DNA from: Melampsora larici-populina 98AG31
Lineage: Eukaryota > Basidiomycota > Pucciniomycetes > Pucciniales > Melampsoraceae
Assembly (NCBI RefSeq): GCF_000204055.1
Contig: NW_006768781.1
Coordinates: forward strand, 948,214-1,012,213
Direction: 5' to 3'
DNA: 64,000 nt
Shown: piece by piece, positions 45,624 to 57,780 of the stretch
Position numbering within the stretch: the stretch's first letter is position 1
How the letters are laid out: each line of letters starts with the position of its first letter
Notes under the pieces: generated by a model
What the model was told of the DNA's origin: nothing
Database searches by the model: none
Seen by the model: the letters and a program-made list of their open reading frames with translations, nothing else
Translations under genes and position numbers: made by a program

Positions 45624-46447
45624 TTAAAAAAGAGTCCTTATGCAGTGCGAGGTCTTACACGTTGCACCGTCTCGACCTACCATAAATGATTTGTCAGATA
45701 CGTTCATATTAGGCCATGTAATTCTCACCTGTATTATCCACATGTTGGACTCATCGTTATATTCGAGAACGGTGCCAGAGAGGTCCACGATGGAGCCTGA
45801 GCGCAAGTCTGTCAACATTGGTAGCACCTTGTCTCCAATGTCGACATACATTGCCGTGTACCAAATCCATCGTACCGACTTAATCATTGGTCAACTAATG
45901 TAGAAAACTTAAAAGTTGGAGACTTACAGAGTTGACGAATACGTTGTGATTCACAATCAATGAACTCCAGTTATTCTCGTCGCCTGTGCGTTGTAGGACA
46001 ATGCCCCGACTGTGAACGGCGAGGTTATTCAAGCGATGGCCAGAAAGGATTGCAGCAGTCGGCGTCAAAACTTCGACTTCGCCGTACATGACAATCATTG
46101 ACTCAGTTCCATCATTGGGAGCTATCAGTTCCCCCGCCATGGTAACGATAGTGCCGTCGTCCAATGGCTTGTCGTCGTCTATGTTCAATGTGAAAACGGA
46201 GTGATGGCGAAGCGCGAGTGGATTCGCAGTCTCGATTTGAAAGCATCGATGCCAGTGGGAGCGCTGATCCTTTAAATAAACCTAATCTTGAAGTCAATAA
46301 TGAGCACTGAATGTTTTGGGCTATGCTTACCTCATTTTGGAGTGTGACAACTCCCCTCCACTGCATAGTCAGAGGCGTAGCGTTGGCCGTCGAGATAGGG
46401 AGTTTCTCCATATGGGAGGCCGACGGCAGAGACAATAGGTATTGCAC
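45624..46447 (-). pseudogene. Helitron-adjacent protein, family member 3
   Basis: Three minus-strand blocks: 46447 to about 46331 (TMQWRGVVTLQNE, donor GTAAGC), about 46279-45928 (DDGTIVTMAGELIAPN to HNVFVNS, donor GTAAGT), and about 45885-45735 (VRWIWYTAMYVDIGDKVLP to LSGTVLEYNDESNMWIIQ, donor GTGAGA). They align block for block with member 1. Upstream of 46447 the frame is closed and no start codon was found, so the gene is probably incomplete. Confidence 0.45.
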
Positions 46448-46619
46448 AGGAGGATTTATACGTCAAATAACTTCGCTATTGCCTGCGTCGACTGACGAAG
46501 ACGGGAACATGCACGTGACGCATAAAGTGGTGTTCATTGAGACCCCACCGACTGGACGTCGACGCCGTAATGTGCATCATTGTTGGAAGCACGGATGAAT
46601 AGATTTCTCATATGATGAG

Positions 46620-47985
46620 GTGTTTTGGTTGGTTACGACATTGAGAAATCACGTCTTACAAAGTCACGTCATGCGGAATACGGACAACGGTTCCGCTTCG
46701 ATACAAAAATTGCTTCAGTTTGTGGCACACCATCATGACAACAAAGAGGTTAACGACGCGAGAATCAGGGACCCAATTTGTATCAACTTCGAAACCTGGA
46801 TATGCTCCTTGGTCATTCACAATTGGTACGGTGTTACCGTTCAGCAAAAAACCAAGTTGGTGACCATGGTAGCCCGAGTGGGCGACAGAGTTCCAGTGGA
46901 GAGGTCCGCATTAATAACAGTTATAATGGCTCCATTGCGCGTTGACGTCGACTGCGACGCCGATTTGTTGTAGTGATGTGTTGTATCTCGGTAGCCTGCA
47001 TTGAAAGTGTCAGCGCACACTACGCCAGATCACTAATTTACCGCTGAGTTCAGAAAATTGAAACTGTAGAAAAATATCACCAATACAGGGGAGGTCAGAA
47101 AAATTTGAAAAAATAATGATTCAATTCATGGGTGCTGTCCCCTCATTTTGCATATTTTTGCATATTTTTGCCATGATTTTTGAAGTCTCCCCAAACCAAA
47201 ATGCTCACAGGGGATATTATGTCAGAAACTCAAATTTGGTCCAAAACTAGCAATATTTGGGCAAAAACCTCCAAGCACAAAAATATGAGTATTTTTGTTC
47301 AATCATCTGAACACTTGCAATTTATGGAAGCCGCATGATGTCTCTACAAGGTTTATTAAGGTGCTGAAGCCATTGTAGTTATGACTTCTATGCTTATATA
47401 TGGTTTCTGCTGTGTACGTCTCTTGATATATCTCACCCATTATTGGAGACACACAGCTTTTTTGTGCACACAAACTGTAGATCCAGAATGTGGAATTCAG
47501 AATGTCAAGACATTACATGTGTTGGAGAAAAATTGATGATTTTGTTGGTGTTGCAAGGTCACTGTCTCTCTACCTGCCAGTTTTGGACCAAAATTGGGTT
47601 TCTGACATTATTTGCATTGTGGTTGTAAAAATATGAAAAAATATGCCAGATGATTGGAATGCACCAAAGGGCCCAACCAATATTTTTTCATATTTTTCTG
47701 ACCCCTCCCAGATTTTCCATAATTTTCTATGTCTTCTCAATTTTCTAAACTCAGCGGTAAATTTTCAATTTGGCGTAGTGGCATGTTGTTGATATGAAAT
47801 CGGAGGCACTCACGTCGATTTCCCATGTTGCAGCAATCTGATCGTAGCCCACGACCCTACCACGGAGACTGATGATGTTGTTGGCGCACAGCGCGTCAAT
47901 TTCTAGGACGGAGGTGATGTTGGTATTGAGGAGGTAGTTGACGTAGAATTCGACCGATCTGGAAGCCTAGTATAGAGTCGTTAGC
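46620..47985 (-). pseudogene. Helitron-adjacent protein, family member 2, intron carrying a MITE
   Basis: An exon at about 47966-47816 encodes VEFYVNYLLNTNITSVLEI to IISLRGRVVGYDQIAATWE, related to members 1 and 3. Its donor GTGAGT opens an intron that holds the CACTA-like element; the acceptor TTCAATGCAG lies near 46996 and the final exon reads a short basic tail ending about 46925. No upstream exons were found before the sequence becomes repeat-like at 48 kb. An open frame at 46656-46847 below it is unrecognised. Confidence 0.45.
47018..47780. mobile_element. CACTA-like non-autonomous element (MITE), 763 bp
   Basis: Both ends start CACTACGCCA in inverted orientation; a second block (AATTTACCGCTGAGTT) also matches between the arms. 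A 3-bp duplication GCA flanks it (47015-47017 and 47781-47783). CACTA tips and a 3-bp duplication are the hallmarks of CACTA/EnSpm elements. There is no transposase gene. Confidence 0.8.
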
Positions 47986-47989
47986 ACAC

Positions 47990-48170
47990 CTGTGTACACT
48001 GAAAAGCACCAAGTGTATTGGATGATACACATGTAGCTATCATCCTATGTACTTGGAATGCCCCCCTTTAGAATTTCTTAGCAAGATAGCTGGTCCTACG
48101 GTGACCTAGAAAGATCACTAAGTCACACTCCCATAAGGGGGGGGCCTTGGCCCCCCACACGCACCAAGTA
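47990..48170. other. Repeat boundary with strong hairpin
   Basis: Includes GGGGGGCCTTGGCCCCCC (near 48140), a perfect hairpin with 8-bp arms, and CACCAAGT motifs on both sides. No CTAG lies at the right distance for a Helitron 3' end. This may mark the border between the Helitron complex and the next unit. Confidence 0.35.
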
Positions 48171-48610
48171 CAAATCTCACTACATAAGCAAAAGATCTTA
48201 CTACACAACTAACCATCTCACTACCAAACCACCACATCTTACTACACGAGTCATAATCTTACTACTCATGTAATAATGTTACTACCACACCATCAGATCC
48301 TACTACACAAGCAATAATGTTACTACCCAACCACCAGATCTTACTACACGTGTAAAAATCTTACTACCCAATCACCAGATCTTACTACACAGGTAACAAT
48401 CTCACTACCAAACCACCAGATCTTACTACTCGAGGAAAACCCTTACTACTCAAGCACAATTCTTACCCCTCAAGTAAGAATATTACTTTAAGTTACTACT
48501 CAAGCACATGAATTTACGACTCACATACCAAAGACACAACCCAAGGAAAAGATTTTACTACTTAAATACAGATCTCACTACCAAAATCACAGTCTCACTA
48601 TCCCAATTCC
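48170..48610 (+). repeat. Minisatellite of (A)TCTTACTAC motifs
   Basis: Some twenty copies of a roughly 21-nt unit built on ATCTTACTAC, often paired into about 42-nt units (CCACCAGATCTTACTACACG...). Copies are imperfect and continue to within about 170 bases of the next gene. Confidence 0.8.
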
Positions 48611-48774
48611 AATACCTCATCATCATCATACCAACCTTCAGACTAACCAACTTCACCACCTACTTGAGCATCCTCATCACGCTTCAAAGCCCATCTCAAT
48701 ATAGCTATCACTAAGAACCAAGGCTTCCATCTTGTCTACCTTGATTTCCCCATTACTCTCGATACGGCGTACAA

Positions 48775-51081
48775 ATGGAGCCCAGCCACGACAAGTATGT
48801 ATTACCGGTACCTGGCATCATTGAAATATTTCACAAAGATCGAAGAAAGATGGATGAATATGTCTCAGATTTTCCAGCCACGCACCACGGATATCGAATG
48901 AGAATTGGTAACTCACAAAAAAAGAGCAGTGCAGTCTTGCACTACGAATGCTACAGATCAGGCTATCCATCCGGTGGACCTACTGTTGTCGGAACCACCA
49001 AATCGGCTCGTATTGGATGTCCCTTCAAACTAGACACTCGATTCCTCTATCATTCAACATCCTGGATCCTCATCCATACTCATCTTGGTCACAACCACCC
49101 GCCCGATTTTAACGTTAAACCTCGCAAGAAGTATAAGGACCCTAACGCTGGGCCTATCCTAGCTCCCGGAATCGTTTTTGATGAGGACGCTGAATCACCG
49201 ATGCATGAACCGGCGAATGTAAGATCACAGTAAGAGATTCAACTTCACATTCATACCAGCCAATCAAAGAAACCAACTTACTTACGTGACGTTCCCTATA
49301 TTTTCAATAGTCTGGATTTCATAAACGAACCTACCTTTACACCTGAAGCAGCCAATCCACTGGCGAACTCAAACAGATGGTAAGTAAATAACTTTCAATC
49401 AATGAGATAAGCAGATCGACAAAAAAAGTCCACATTGTTTACCTTACCTTTTATGTTCAATAGGCCGCAAACAAAAGTCGACCCCACCTCAACAAGAGTC
49501 AGTGATCTTCATTGTTTTCAATGAATCATCCCATACGAATCCCAGTTTATCATCATTCTCATCTAATATCTCAGGAAAAGCTCATTACTCAACCGATGAT
49601 GAATCAGAACACCGACCAGCCTGACCATCATGTAGACCCTTTGGCCAAACAAAACAAAGTTACTCCACCTCGACAGCGCTACTACGACATCGATGCCGAC
49701 CTGAAGACATTTGAGTTGGTCGAATCAACCCTCTCCACCCTCAGAGCCCAACTGTGCGCCATGGCCCCGCATCGACGGCAGAGTGTCCTAAAGAAAATCC
49801 AGACGATCATCAGTCATGAACACATGGTCAATGATGAATACACGTTACCTATCTCATTATTGCCTGAACCCCCTCAGCCGGTACGTACAAAAACTTAACC
49901 TCGACATACGACGCAAGATTATGAAACTTACATGTTCATTCAAACACATAGAAAATCCTTTACGATTCGGTCACCCCACTTTCAGCCCGAACATCACCAG
50001 CCCCACCCGTTCAGGAAGAACACTCAGTAAGCACTAAGTGTAGGAGGACGCGTGTAATTGATGTGAATTTCAACTGATGATAAACTTGTCTCCCTAGGTC
50101 GAGAGGCTCATCAAAGAGTTATGTGGACCATCCGATGTTACAATGTCAACCTTCAACTTTGAAGACCTAATCATCTCTCAGCCTGAGGCTCTTCCACTGG
50201 TTGATACTAACAACCAACCGGCTCCCAACCCACCATCAATTGCTTTGCTCCCAATGCCAACCATCAATCACCATTCCCAACAAATGACCAATGATTTGCA
50301 ACCTTCGGAAATACAAAGTCCGGAACAGGACATTAAACCCTCGCACCCAGTAACCTCGCTTTCACTATCACCAACTCCTAGTCCACGAGTGACACGTAAA
50401 CGTGCCCGCGAGGCTATACTATTACAAAAGCCTAGTGTAATTAATCCGAATCTACCGGCCCTCCTGGCGAAGTACCGGCTTCACTCTTGGCTTGAACCTT
50501 TTGTCATCGACGTGAGAGAAGTGAAATCAGATGGGCACTGCGGGTTCCGAGCTATAGCAATCTCCATTGGCGAATCCCAGGATGAATGGTACAGTGTGCG
50601 CCAAAGAATGGCTGATACAGTAACCAACACCTCAGATGATCGCCTTATACCTGAGAATCGACCCGAAGCGTTGGCACGGCTTCTCACAACCAAACCCAAC
50701 GTTCTCACTGAACAACAGCACTGGCTTGGCATGCCCAGTTGGGGTGGGGTGATCGCAAACACATTCAATCGTCCTGTGTTGTACTATGAACCTGGCGCTT
50801 ACAGCCAGATGGTTTTTCCCTACTCCACCCCTTACAACCTTAACCCTCCCATCGTTCTTGCCTTCGCCGACTATCACTTTACATCTCTATTGCTCGATTT
50901 TACCCAAGCCAACTTCCCAGCTCCTCGTATATGTGCAACATGGCGGCGATTCCATGAAACCGCCGCCTCCAGTTGGTTTGACGCGTGGAAACCCCTCGTA
51001 GAAAGTCATGCGGTTTTTTTGAAAGCACATAACAAAAATCGACGCCGAAAAAAAAAAGAAGTTTGTATTCACATTGACTGA
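48775..51081 (+). CDS. FAR1-type zinc DNA-binding domain fused to OTU cysteine protease
   Basis: Six exons join in frame: 48775-49229, 49311-49379, 49464-49497, 49575-49880, 49952-50026 and 50098-51081, about 640 residues. Residues 20-115 form a FAR1/WRKY-GCM1-like zinc domain (LHYECYRSGYPSG, ARIGCPFK, HLGHNHPPDF). The middle is low-complexity with one helical block (APHRRQSVLKKIQTI). The C-terminal part is an OTU deubiquitinase-like domain with DGHCGFRAIA (catalytic Cys) and FADYHFTSLLL (catalytic His). FAR1-type domains and OTU domains are normally found around the MULE transposase core; here the core is absent and the frame is open throughout, so this may be a domesticated protein or the product of a trimmed element. 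Confidence 0.72.
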
Positions 51082-51292
51082 TACAAACTCATGCGTTTCA
51101 TACCTCACCATTTACATAACTATGACTTTATGACCTAGTGGAAGCCTTATCATGACAGACTGTCACTTGTAGCTAGTATCATGTGTAATAATTTCTGAGT
51201 TGATTGAGCAATGAATACCTTTAAAATTGCAAGCACTTGATCGCAAGTCTTTGACTACCAAGTCATTCTTTGGCAATGTAACACAAAAATGA

Positions 51293-51344
51293 GAACCAAT
51301 ATACTGTTATCAATTCCTGAAAATTGTTAACAGTATATTGGTTC
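51293..51344. repeat. Perfect 17-bp inverted repeat 3' of the OTU gene
   Basis: Arms GAACCAATATACTGTTA (51293-51309) and its exact complement (51328-51344) with an 18-base loop, about 210 bases after the stop codon. It could be a MITE tip or a 3'-end structure. Confidence 0.6.
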
Positions 51345-51495
51345 ACACCAATTTAAACATTACCCACATGTATGAAATAAGGATTAATCCGTTCAGACAT
51401 TTTTCGAGTAATTATAATGAAATACATTGCCAGGTCATCAAGCAACAAAGGTTTGGTGAGTAATCACAAAGGCTTGGTAAGTTATCTATATTACA

Positions 51496-51789
51496 TCAAT
51501 CAAGTGCCATACGTCTGTATCCAAGTTCCATCTCCCAGTCATCTTCAATACCTTGTTCCATTTGTTCCTCTTCTTCTAACATACCTTGGTACTCTGCCTC
51601 CTCATCCGCCCCTTCTGGGGCCCAGAGTATTGGTAGCATAAGTATATCTACCGGAGCACCTGTGGTCCGCGCAAGCATTTGCTGCCACAGAACAAGTAAA
51701 GTATTGTCTGATTCCACCCTCCCTTCCACGTACGCTGTAGAACTCCTACGCTGTGTGGCGTAGGCTGAGCCGGAGAGGGGAAGAATCAC
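51496..51789 (-). CDS. Hypothetical acidic protein fragment
   Basis: A 97-codon frame with a very acidic C-terminus (EGADEEAEYQGMLEEEEQME). Splice-like sites at its 5' end leave open that it is the last exon of a larger gene. Not recognised; may be chance. Confidence 0.25.
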   Translation of the reverse strand: MILPLSGSAYATQRRSSTAYVEGRVESDNTLLVLWQQMLARTTGAPVDILMLPILWAPEGADEEAEYQGMLEEEEQMEQGIEDDWEMELGYRRMALD

Positions 51790-51944
51790 CGTGCAGAAGG
51801 AATAACCACACGGATGAAACTATGGTTGTCGTAGACTGCCCTCAACCTTTAACTAAAAGTTCAATAATAAAAAAATTAACACCGGAACAATTCTTAACAA
51901 CTTTTCTTCCTTCACAAATCTATCACGTAACAATAATCTAATAT

Positions 51945-52900
51945 TTCTAAAAGAACCTCAAGATTCCGCGGAAACCAACAATACCCTACCAACTGTACAC
52001 ACACAATTAACACAAAACTAAGTAAGTTTCGAGTTAGACGTAATGTTTTACTACTTATAATAATAAAACTAATTGAACAAAAATAAAAAACTAGATAATT
52101 TTTATAAAGGGAGACGGGATAGAATCAAGAAAAATAAAATTTCTAAACTCTAGTATAAGTTTAGCAGAACTACACTAGAAAAAAAACTTTCTAAAAAAAA
52201 TGGCTAAGGTCTAGGAGGGATTTGAACCAAGGATCTGGCTAGGTCTGTGTAAAGGACTTTCACGTATTGTGAAATATAGCAATAAAAAAAATAAAAAAAA
52301 ATAACTAATGAACTCTTGTCCCAGCTCAGCAAACACCACCGATTACAATCTTTCAAGATACTAAAAGAACACTATCACTCCACTGATTTGATTTAGGAAT
52401 AACTAAGCTTAAAGACAACAATCAAACAAAGAACAAACTTCAAAACACTTCAAACAAGACTCGTTATTGATTTAATTTTAATTCTTCGAAAGAACGAACA
52501 CTCTCAATAATACGCTAACTCTTTTAAAATCAATCACTCAGAGACTTATTTTTCTTAATAACGACAAATTCTTTCTTTTTCTTTCTTAGATGAATCACCA
52601 AAAAAAAAAAAAAAAACACACACTTCACACACACAGACACGAACGAGACAAAAAAAACGAGACCGATACATTTAAGAAAAAACCTCCTGATCACTCCCTC
52701 CTCCCTTTCCAATTTCGACTTCATCTCCGATCGGGCCTCTATGTTCAAATCACGACATCACCAGATTCACTTTGATTTTCGATTTAGTTTTATTTCAAAA
52801 CAGCTAAGTACCCTGTTTTTTACTGCTCATCCTTTTATTAACTTGTTCATGATCTGTGTTGACTCCCTTTTTTTTCTTTCTTTCACTCATCTCTTCTCTC
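51945..52900. other. A-rich noncoding region
   Basis: Strongly A-rich on the plus strand up to about 52680 with a long poly-A run at 52600-52616. It contains a tRNA B-box-like GGTTCAAATCC on the minus strand near 52222, but no cloverleaf could be drawn. No coding sequence supported. Confidence 0.4.
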
Positions 52901-54130
52901 TAGTTGTTTAGATTTCGATTTTCAGGACCTCTCGATCGCACTTCATCCTCAAGCTCCAGCTCGATCTTCACACCATCGATTTACAATGTAAGTTCAATTT
53001 CTTTTCTCTCCTTCTACACTATCCCATCCTTGACTTTATGTATTTAGATTTCGATTTTGACATCATTTAAGTAAGTTTCTTTTCCCATTCACTTCTTTGT
53101 TTGTTCTCATACTGACTCCTTTACCTCCTTTCTTTGTTTTCATTAGTTTTAACTTTGGACCTCAAAATCGAATGTCTATTCTGTTTCCTTTTTTTTTCTA
53201 TTCTTATTGTATCTGATGAATAGATTGATGGATTCAGTTTTGATTCTGACCTTTGATCTTGATCTTCATTTAAGTAAGTTCTTTCATTTCTTTATCTTTG
53301 TTTGTTCTTGTTTACTAACTTTATCTTCTTTGTTTAAAATTTTGATTCCCTTTTCATTTTGCTTCTAGGTATCTATTTGATAAGTTGAAACAAAAGCTTC
53401 CATAGGACCCCTCTATCTCAATCACTACTCAACTCTAACCACCTTCACTTCAATATCAATCAATTCAGTCTCTAACTACACCAACTCCATTTCGATCTCA
53501 GCCTGTTTCAACTACAATCTTCATAAACATTCAATTCAATTTCGATCTTGAGCTCTGATCTATCTTGTAAGTCTTTTGTTACTTTCTCTTTCATCTTTGT
53601 CTATCTAGATTTTGATTTTGAGGTCTGTTCTTAACATTTTTCTCCACTCTCTTACACAATAATGACAAGTTATATTGTTTCTTTATTTGTCTGTCATTCG
53701 ATTTTGAACTTTGCATCAATTGTTTAAGATTAATTCATTTAAATTTGATTGTAGGCCTTCTTAATCAATTTTCAACTCTCTTGACTTCAATTTTAATTTC
53801 GACTTCTTGATCATTTAGGTAAGTTTTTTGTTCCTTCTATTCTGTTGCATCATTTAAACTGACTTCTCCACTTTCTCCTGACTTGCTTTAATGTTAGTTC
53901 ATAGCTGCATAGATTCCAATTTCAATTCTTGACTTCTTTCTTGTAGATCAACTGTTTGGGGATTGATTAATCTACTAGGTGAGTTTTCATTCTTGATTCA
54001 TCAATTCTAATCTTATTTGTGTAACATCAATGTTGACATTTTCAATTTTTGACCCTCTTTTTTTTTCCAAGGTATGTATGTATCTCATTTATTTATCTTT
54101 TTTGTATGTATTGTTTTTATTTGAACTTCT
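52900..54130 (+). other. Splice-site-rich noncoding stretch (possible spliced lncRNA or long 5' leader)
   Basis: Pyrimidine-rich DNA with at least seven strong donor-like sites in a row: GTAAGT near 52986, 53070, 53273, 53575 and 53820, GTGAGT near 53981 and GTATGT near 54072. Several are directly preceded by TAG or AAG. The short segments between them share ATTTCGATTTTGA-like words. No long open frame. Confidence 0.45.
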
Positions 54131-54557
54131 ATGTCTGTATAAAATATACCATTTTGAATGTAAGATTGATGTTCATTGAGAATAACAAGATCCATATAGT
54201 GATAATTTGAATTGAAATGATGATTTCGATTATTTGTCTTGAGTCCACATGCCTTGATAAAAATTGAAGAGTGTGATTTATGGATCTTTTCTTTTTTCTG
54301 TTGTGAGTTGATCTAATGTAATAATAAAAAAAATGATATGAGATTAAGACGTGATCATAGGAATTGCTTTCCACAACGCTTGGGTTGTTTCCAAAACCTC
54401 TTTCAAGCTCCTATTCCAATGCGCCCACAGGCGACATGCACGTTTAGCCAGGCCAGAGTGTCGGGCTACGGGCTTCTAGTGCGTTACACTTCTGCCCAAA
54501 ATTAGCTGTCAGTAATACATCATGGTACCCATATGTAATATGGGTAATGGAGTACGA

Positions 54558-57500
54558 CTAGGTGGCAAGGAGCTTACCCATATGTTCATTTGGCCTGGCC
54601 CTATCAACACGATTTTGATAGTCAATCGCCCAACCCATGAGCTGCCTAACCTCTCGCGCCAGACGTCGGAGCTCCTCTTCAGATGCTAATTGATTTCGAA
54701 GTGCTACTATTCCATCCTTGGTCCTCTGGCATGATGCCCATGGTTCATCAAGGTGGTTCAGCGCGACTTCATCCCAAAAAGGATGTAGCAAATCCATTTC
54801 AAGAACCTCATCCAAACTTGGTAACACCAGTCGCGGTGTTGGTCGGTGACGTTGATTGTATCGAGAAGCATGCCTTAAATACGTATCCAGTTTCTTCTTG
54901 AGGAGGATTTGTTTTTTTTTCCTTAGTTGCTCATTACGAGGTTGCTGGGTCGCACCTGAGGCGCAACTGATTATCAGCGTATGTGTCCTGTGTTTGATCA
55001 TGTTTATTACGCACCAGTTCTGACGGCGGCATCAGCCCTCTGTTGTATCACATCCATCGCAGCCTCGTACAAGAACCCTAAGGCAACCTGGACGCTGAGC
55101 ATCGCCTTAACCCTGACATCTAACAGCGCAAGGAAGCGATCAATTTTGATTTCCTTGTTCCAAATAAAAATGGCACTCACTGCTCCCTCTCCGAGCGTTC
55201 AACAGTTCCGCATTTCCTAGCTCGTCCGCAACGGCTTGGATTTGGGCTTCAAGAGCAACAAGTGACGCTGGCAGGTCCAGCAGTTCATGACGCTGTTCGG
55301 CTGTTCGTATGGGGGCGTTACCTGCATTCATGGCTGCCAGCTTTTGACTGAACACAAAGTCAGTCAGATGTTGTACTTTCATCTTCAGGGGGGCAGAGAT
55401 AAAATGTAACTTGCCGGGCTTCCAAAAGCTCCTCCTCAAGTGTCAGCAAAACACCTAAACGTTCTCGTTTCTCCTTTGCCTCCACGGTCATGGCTTTCAG
55501 CTGCAAGGAACGTTGACGATCCCACTGGATCTGAAAGTACACCGCGGTTTGAGCCGGATCTTGCTGTGTCAGCTTTGCGAGCGAAGCCTTGCTTTCTTGC
55601 AGCTCGGCTAGATATTTCTTGGCTTGGCCAAGCATGAAAGAAACTGCGAACGGATGACAATGTATCCTATTTAGTTAGTCATCTGAAAAATCAATAACAT
55701 CTGTAGATAATAAACGACACCTGATTTCCAACGCAATTCTTCATTGCGATGGTTCGTCCACAGATCCAAGGTGACCATCCGGCGCTGTTTGGTTGAATAC
55801 CGTAGCCCTCTGACCAGAGGCGAGATCTTGAACCACACACGCTCCATTCCCTCTCCATTACTTTTGCCCCAACCTCGATTCAGGCGAGGGTTATACTCCA
55901 GCTGACATGACCAATTGTGAGCGTAGGCGTGGAATAGAGCGGTTCCGAGTTTGACCTGCTTAGCATAATTTGGATCTGTGAAGACTTTTTTCTTCCAGTT
56001 AGCATTAGCAGTCAGTGAAGTTAGTATAAGTTTATACTACTGAGATCTGACAGGCGGACCTTCTTTATGGTTTTGTCCAAATTACACCCTATATCGTATA
56101 AAATACCAACGGTGGTCCTTCCATTTTGGTCTGTTTTGATCAAATCTAGCAACCACTCTATTAGCGCAAGCGCATTATGGGATCTGCATAGGGCAAAATG
56201 GTCAGTCTAAGATAATCATCTCTTCGAAGTTTGAATTATAAACATAGACCTGCTTTTCGCCGCTTTGAATAAGGTTGATGAATTTCAAGACATGGTCATG
56301 TCTACATGCCATACCCAGCAATCCGGATTCATCCATGTTCTTGAAATGTCCTCGACCTCTTGCATCGTTTGCAGCGGTGTGAGCTTCAGTACACGGGTCC
56401 TGAAAGGATAAATCAAATCACTCTACTTTGAGTATACATACTGAAAGACCAGTTTAAATCGCTGCTGAATCTATTCACTTACTCCATCAAGTGGTACATC
56501 CGGTGTTTGACTCATGAAATGATCCTTTGCTTTGACCAATTTGGGATCCAGGAACATGGAGGGTCGAGGAGGGAGTGAACCGGGTATTGGTACACTGGCA
56601 CGTGCATGTCGTTTATGCTGAAAGTTACCATCTAGGCACACCACGATGTGAGGTTCTTCTGGCCGAACCACGCCGACTGCAGGTCCAAAACATGCCGGAC
56701 AGTTGTCCGCAAGCTTGTCAAGCTCAGATAGTCGAAGTCTTTGATGTTCCAACTCTCGAATTTGTATAACCAATGCTCGATAGGTATCCATCGCAACTGA
56801 GAAAGGGTGTCGCCAGTTTCTAGCCTGCTAATCCCCGTTAGTAAATTCTTTGGCAAACAAATATCACGTTGATTATATCTTACGTACGTGCCCTTTTGGT
56901 GTAAGTATCTCTGGACTGCCGTTGTTAAGCATGTCATCTAGTGCTTGACAGTACCCTTCAGTTGGAATCGCAAATCGAATCCACTGAGAGTAATGGTGGA
57001 CCATTAGGCGAACCGAAAACGCGGTGCGAGGCCGCGAAGGTGACGCAGCAATGTAACCCATCTGCAGCAGCCTCTGTGGGTCCGAGAGATCACAATGTCT
57101 GCAAAAACAAACCTTGACTCGCCTTCTAGCTAAGTAAGTTAGGCCAACCTACAGTTAGTATATGAAAATATAAAGGCCACGATCTCAATAGGACATATGA
57201 TGTTATGATAACCATGATGTAGCTCACAAAGGAGGTCCACAAGGTCCACGTCGCGCTCCGTCCGCACAGAGCACGTGCAGGGAGGACGTACGTCTTCGTT
57301 CCAGTTAACTTGATTACCCCAATTGGATGTTTGCAGTCGCCTTCGAAGAAATGTGGGTAACATAATTGCATACTGCCAACTCCATCGTTTCTCGTTGGCC
57401 AGGCGATCAGCTAAGTGTAATTCCCTTCGCAAACCTGCCATAATTGGGTCGTCGTGTAAGTCGGGAAGGTCACCATCCTCACGATGGCCATCATGCGGCA

Positions 57501-57780
57501 TGGGCATAAATCGAGTCAAGTCAATCTCCTCGTCGTCTTCGCTACGTTCTTCAGCCGGATTATCATTTTCGTCGCCCGGCTCAGGTAAGTGCGCTACTTC
57601 ACCTATAGGATGGTGAGGCCCACAAGGATTGTTAAGCCTATGCGTAATTTCAGCATCTGCGGCCTCAGCATGCTCCAAATCACGGGTCCGGCTGAGTTCT
57701 AGCTGTCGTTGCAAGGGCGTCGATGCCTTGGGTTGCTTCGGCCGATGATTCAGCCCGCGTATGAGTCGATGTGACGGCAT
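54558..57780 (-). CDS. KDZ-superfamily (Kyakuja-Dileera-Zisupton) transposase
   Basis: Multi-exon gene from ATG 57780. The N-terminal part is Pro/acidic with RPPCTCSVRTERDVDLVDLL, matching the cysteine cluster (CxC) found in front of KDZ transposases. The RNase-H-like core follows: NCPACFGP, VCLDGNFQHKRHA with the first catalytic Asp (about 56632), a cysteine/histidine region (CTEAHTAAND, DESGLLGMACRHDHVLKFI), GILYDIGCNLDK with the second Asp (about 56110), and WGKSNGEGMERVWFKISPLV with the catalytic Glu (about 55850), then LRYSTKQRRM and a long coiled-coil tail ending LLAT at 54558. I saw no frameshift or internal stop across the splice joints I could follow. This class of DNA transposon is known to be linked to TET/JBP genes in basidiomycetes. 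Confidence 0.85.

Noticed and set aside
48130..48170. Strong GGGGGGCC/GGCCCCCC hairpin as a Helitron 3' end
   Set aside because: The nearest CTTAG-like sequence on the minus strand is too far and does not match the CTRR rule.
48170..48610. Regularly spaced repeats resembling a CRISPR array
   Set aside because: Units are imperfect, have no constant repeat with unique spacers, and the genome is eukaryotic; this is a minisatellite.
52201..52290. tRNA-like B box (GGTTCAAATCC on the minus strand)
   Set aside because: No matching T-stem, anticodon stem or acceptor stem could be drawn; probably chance or a degraded SINE.
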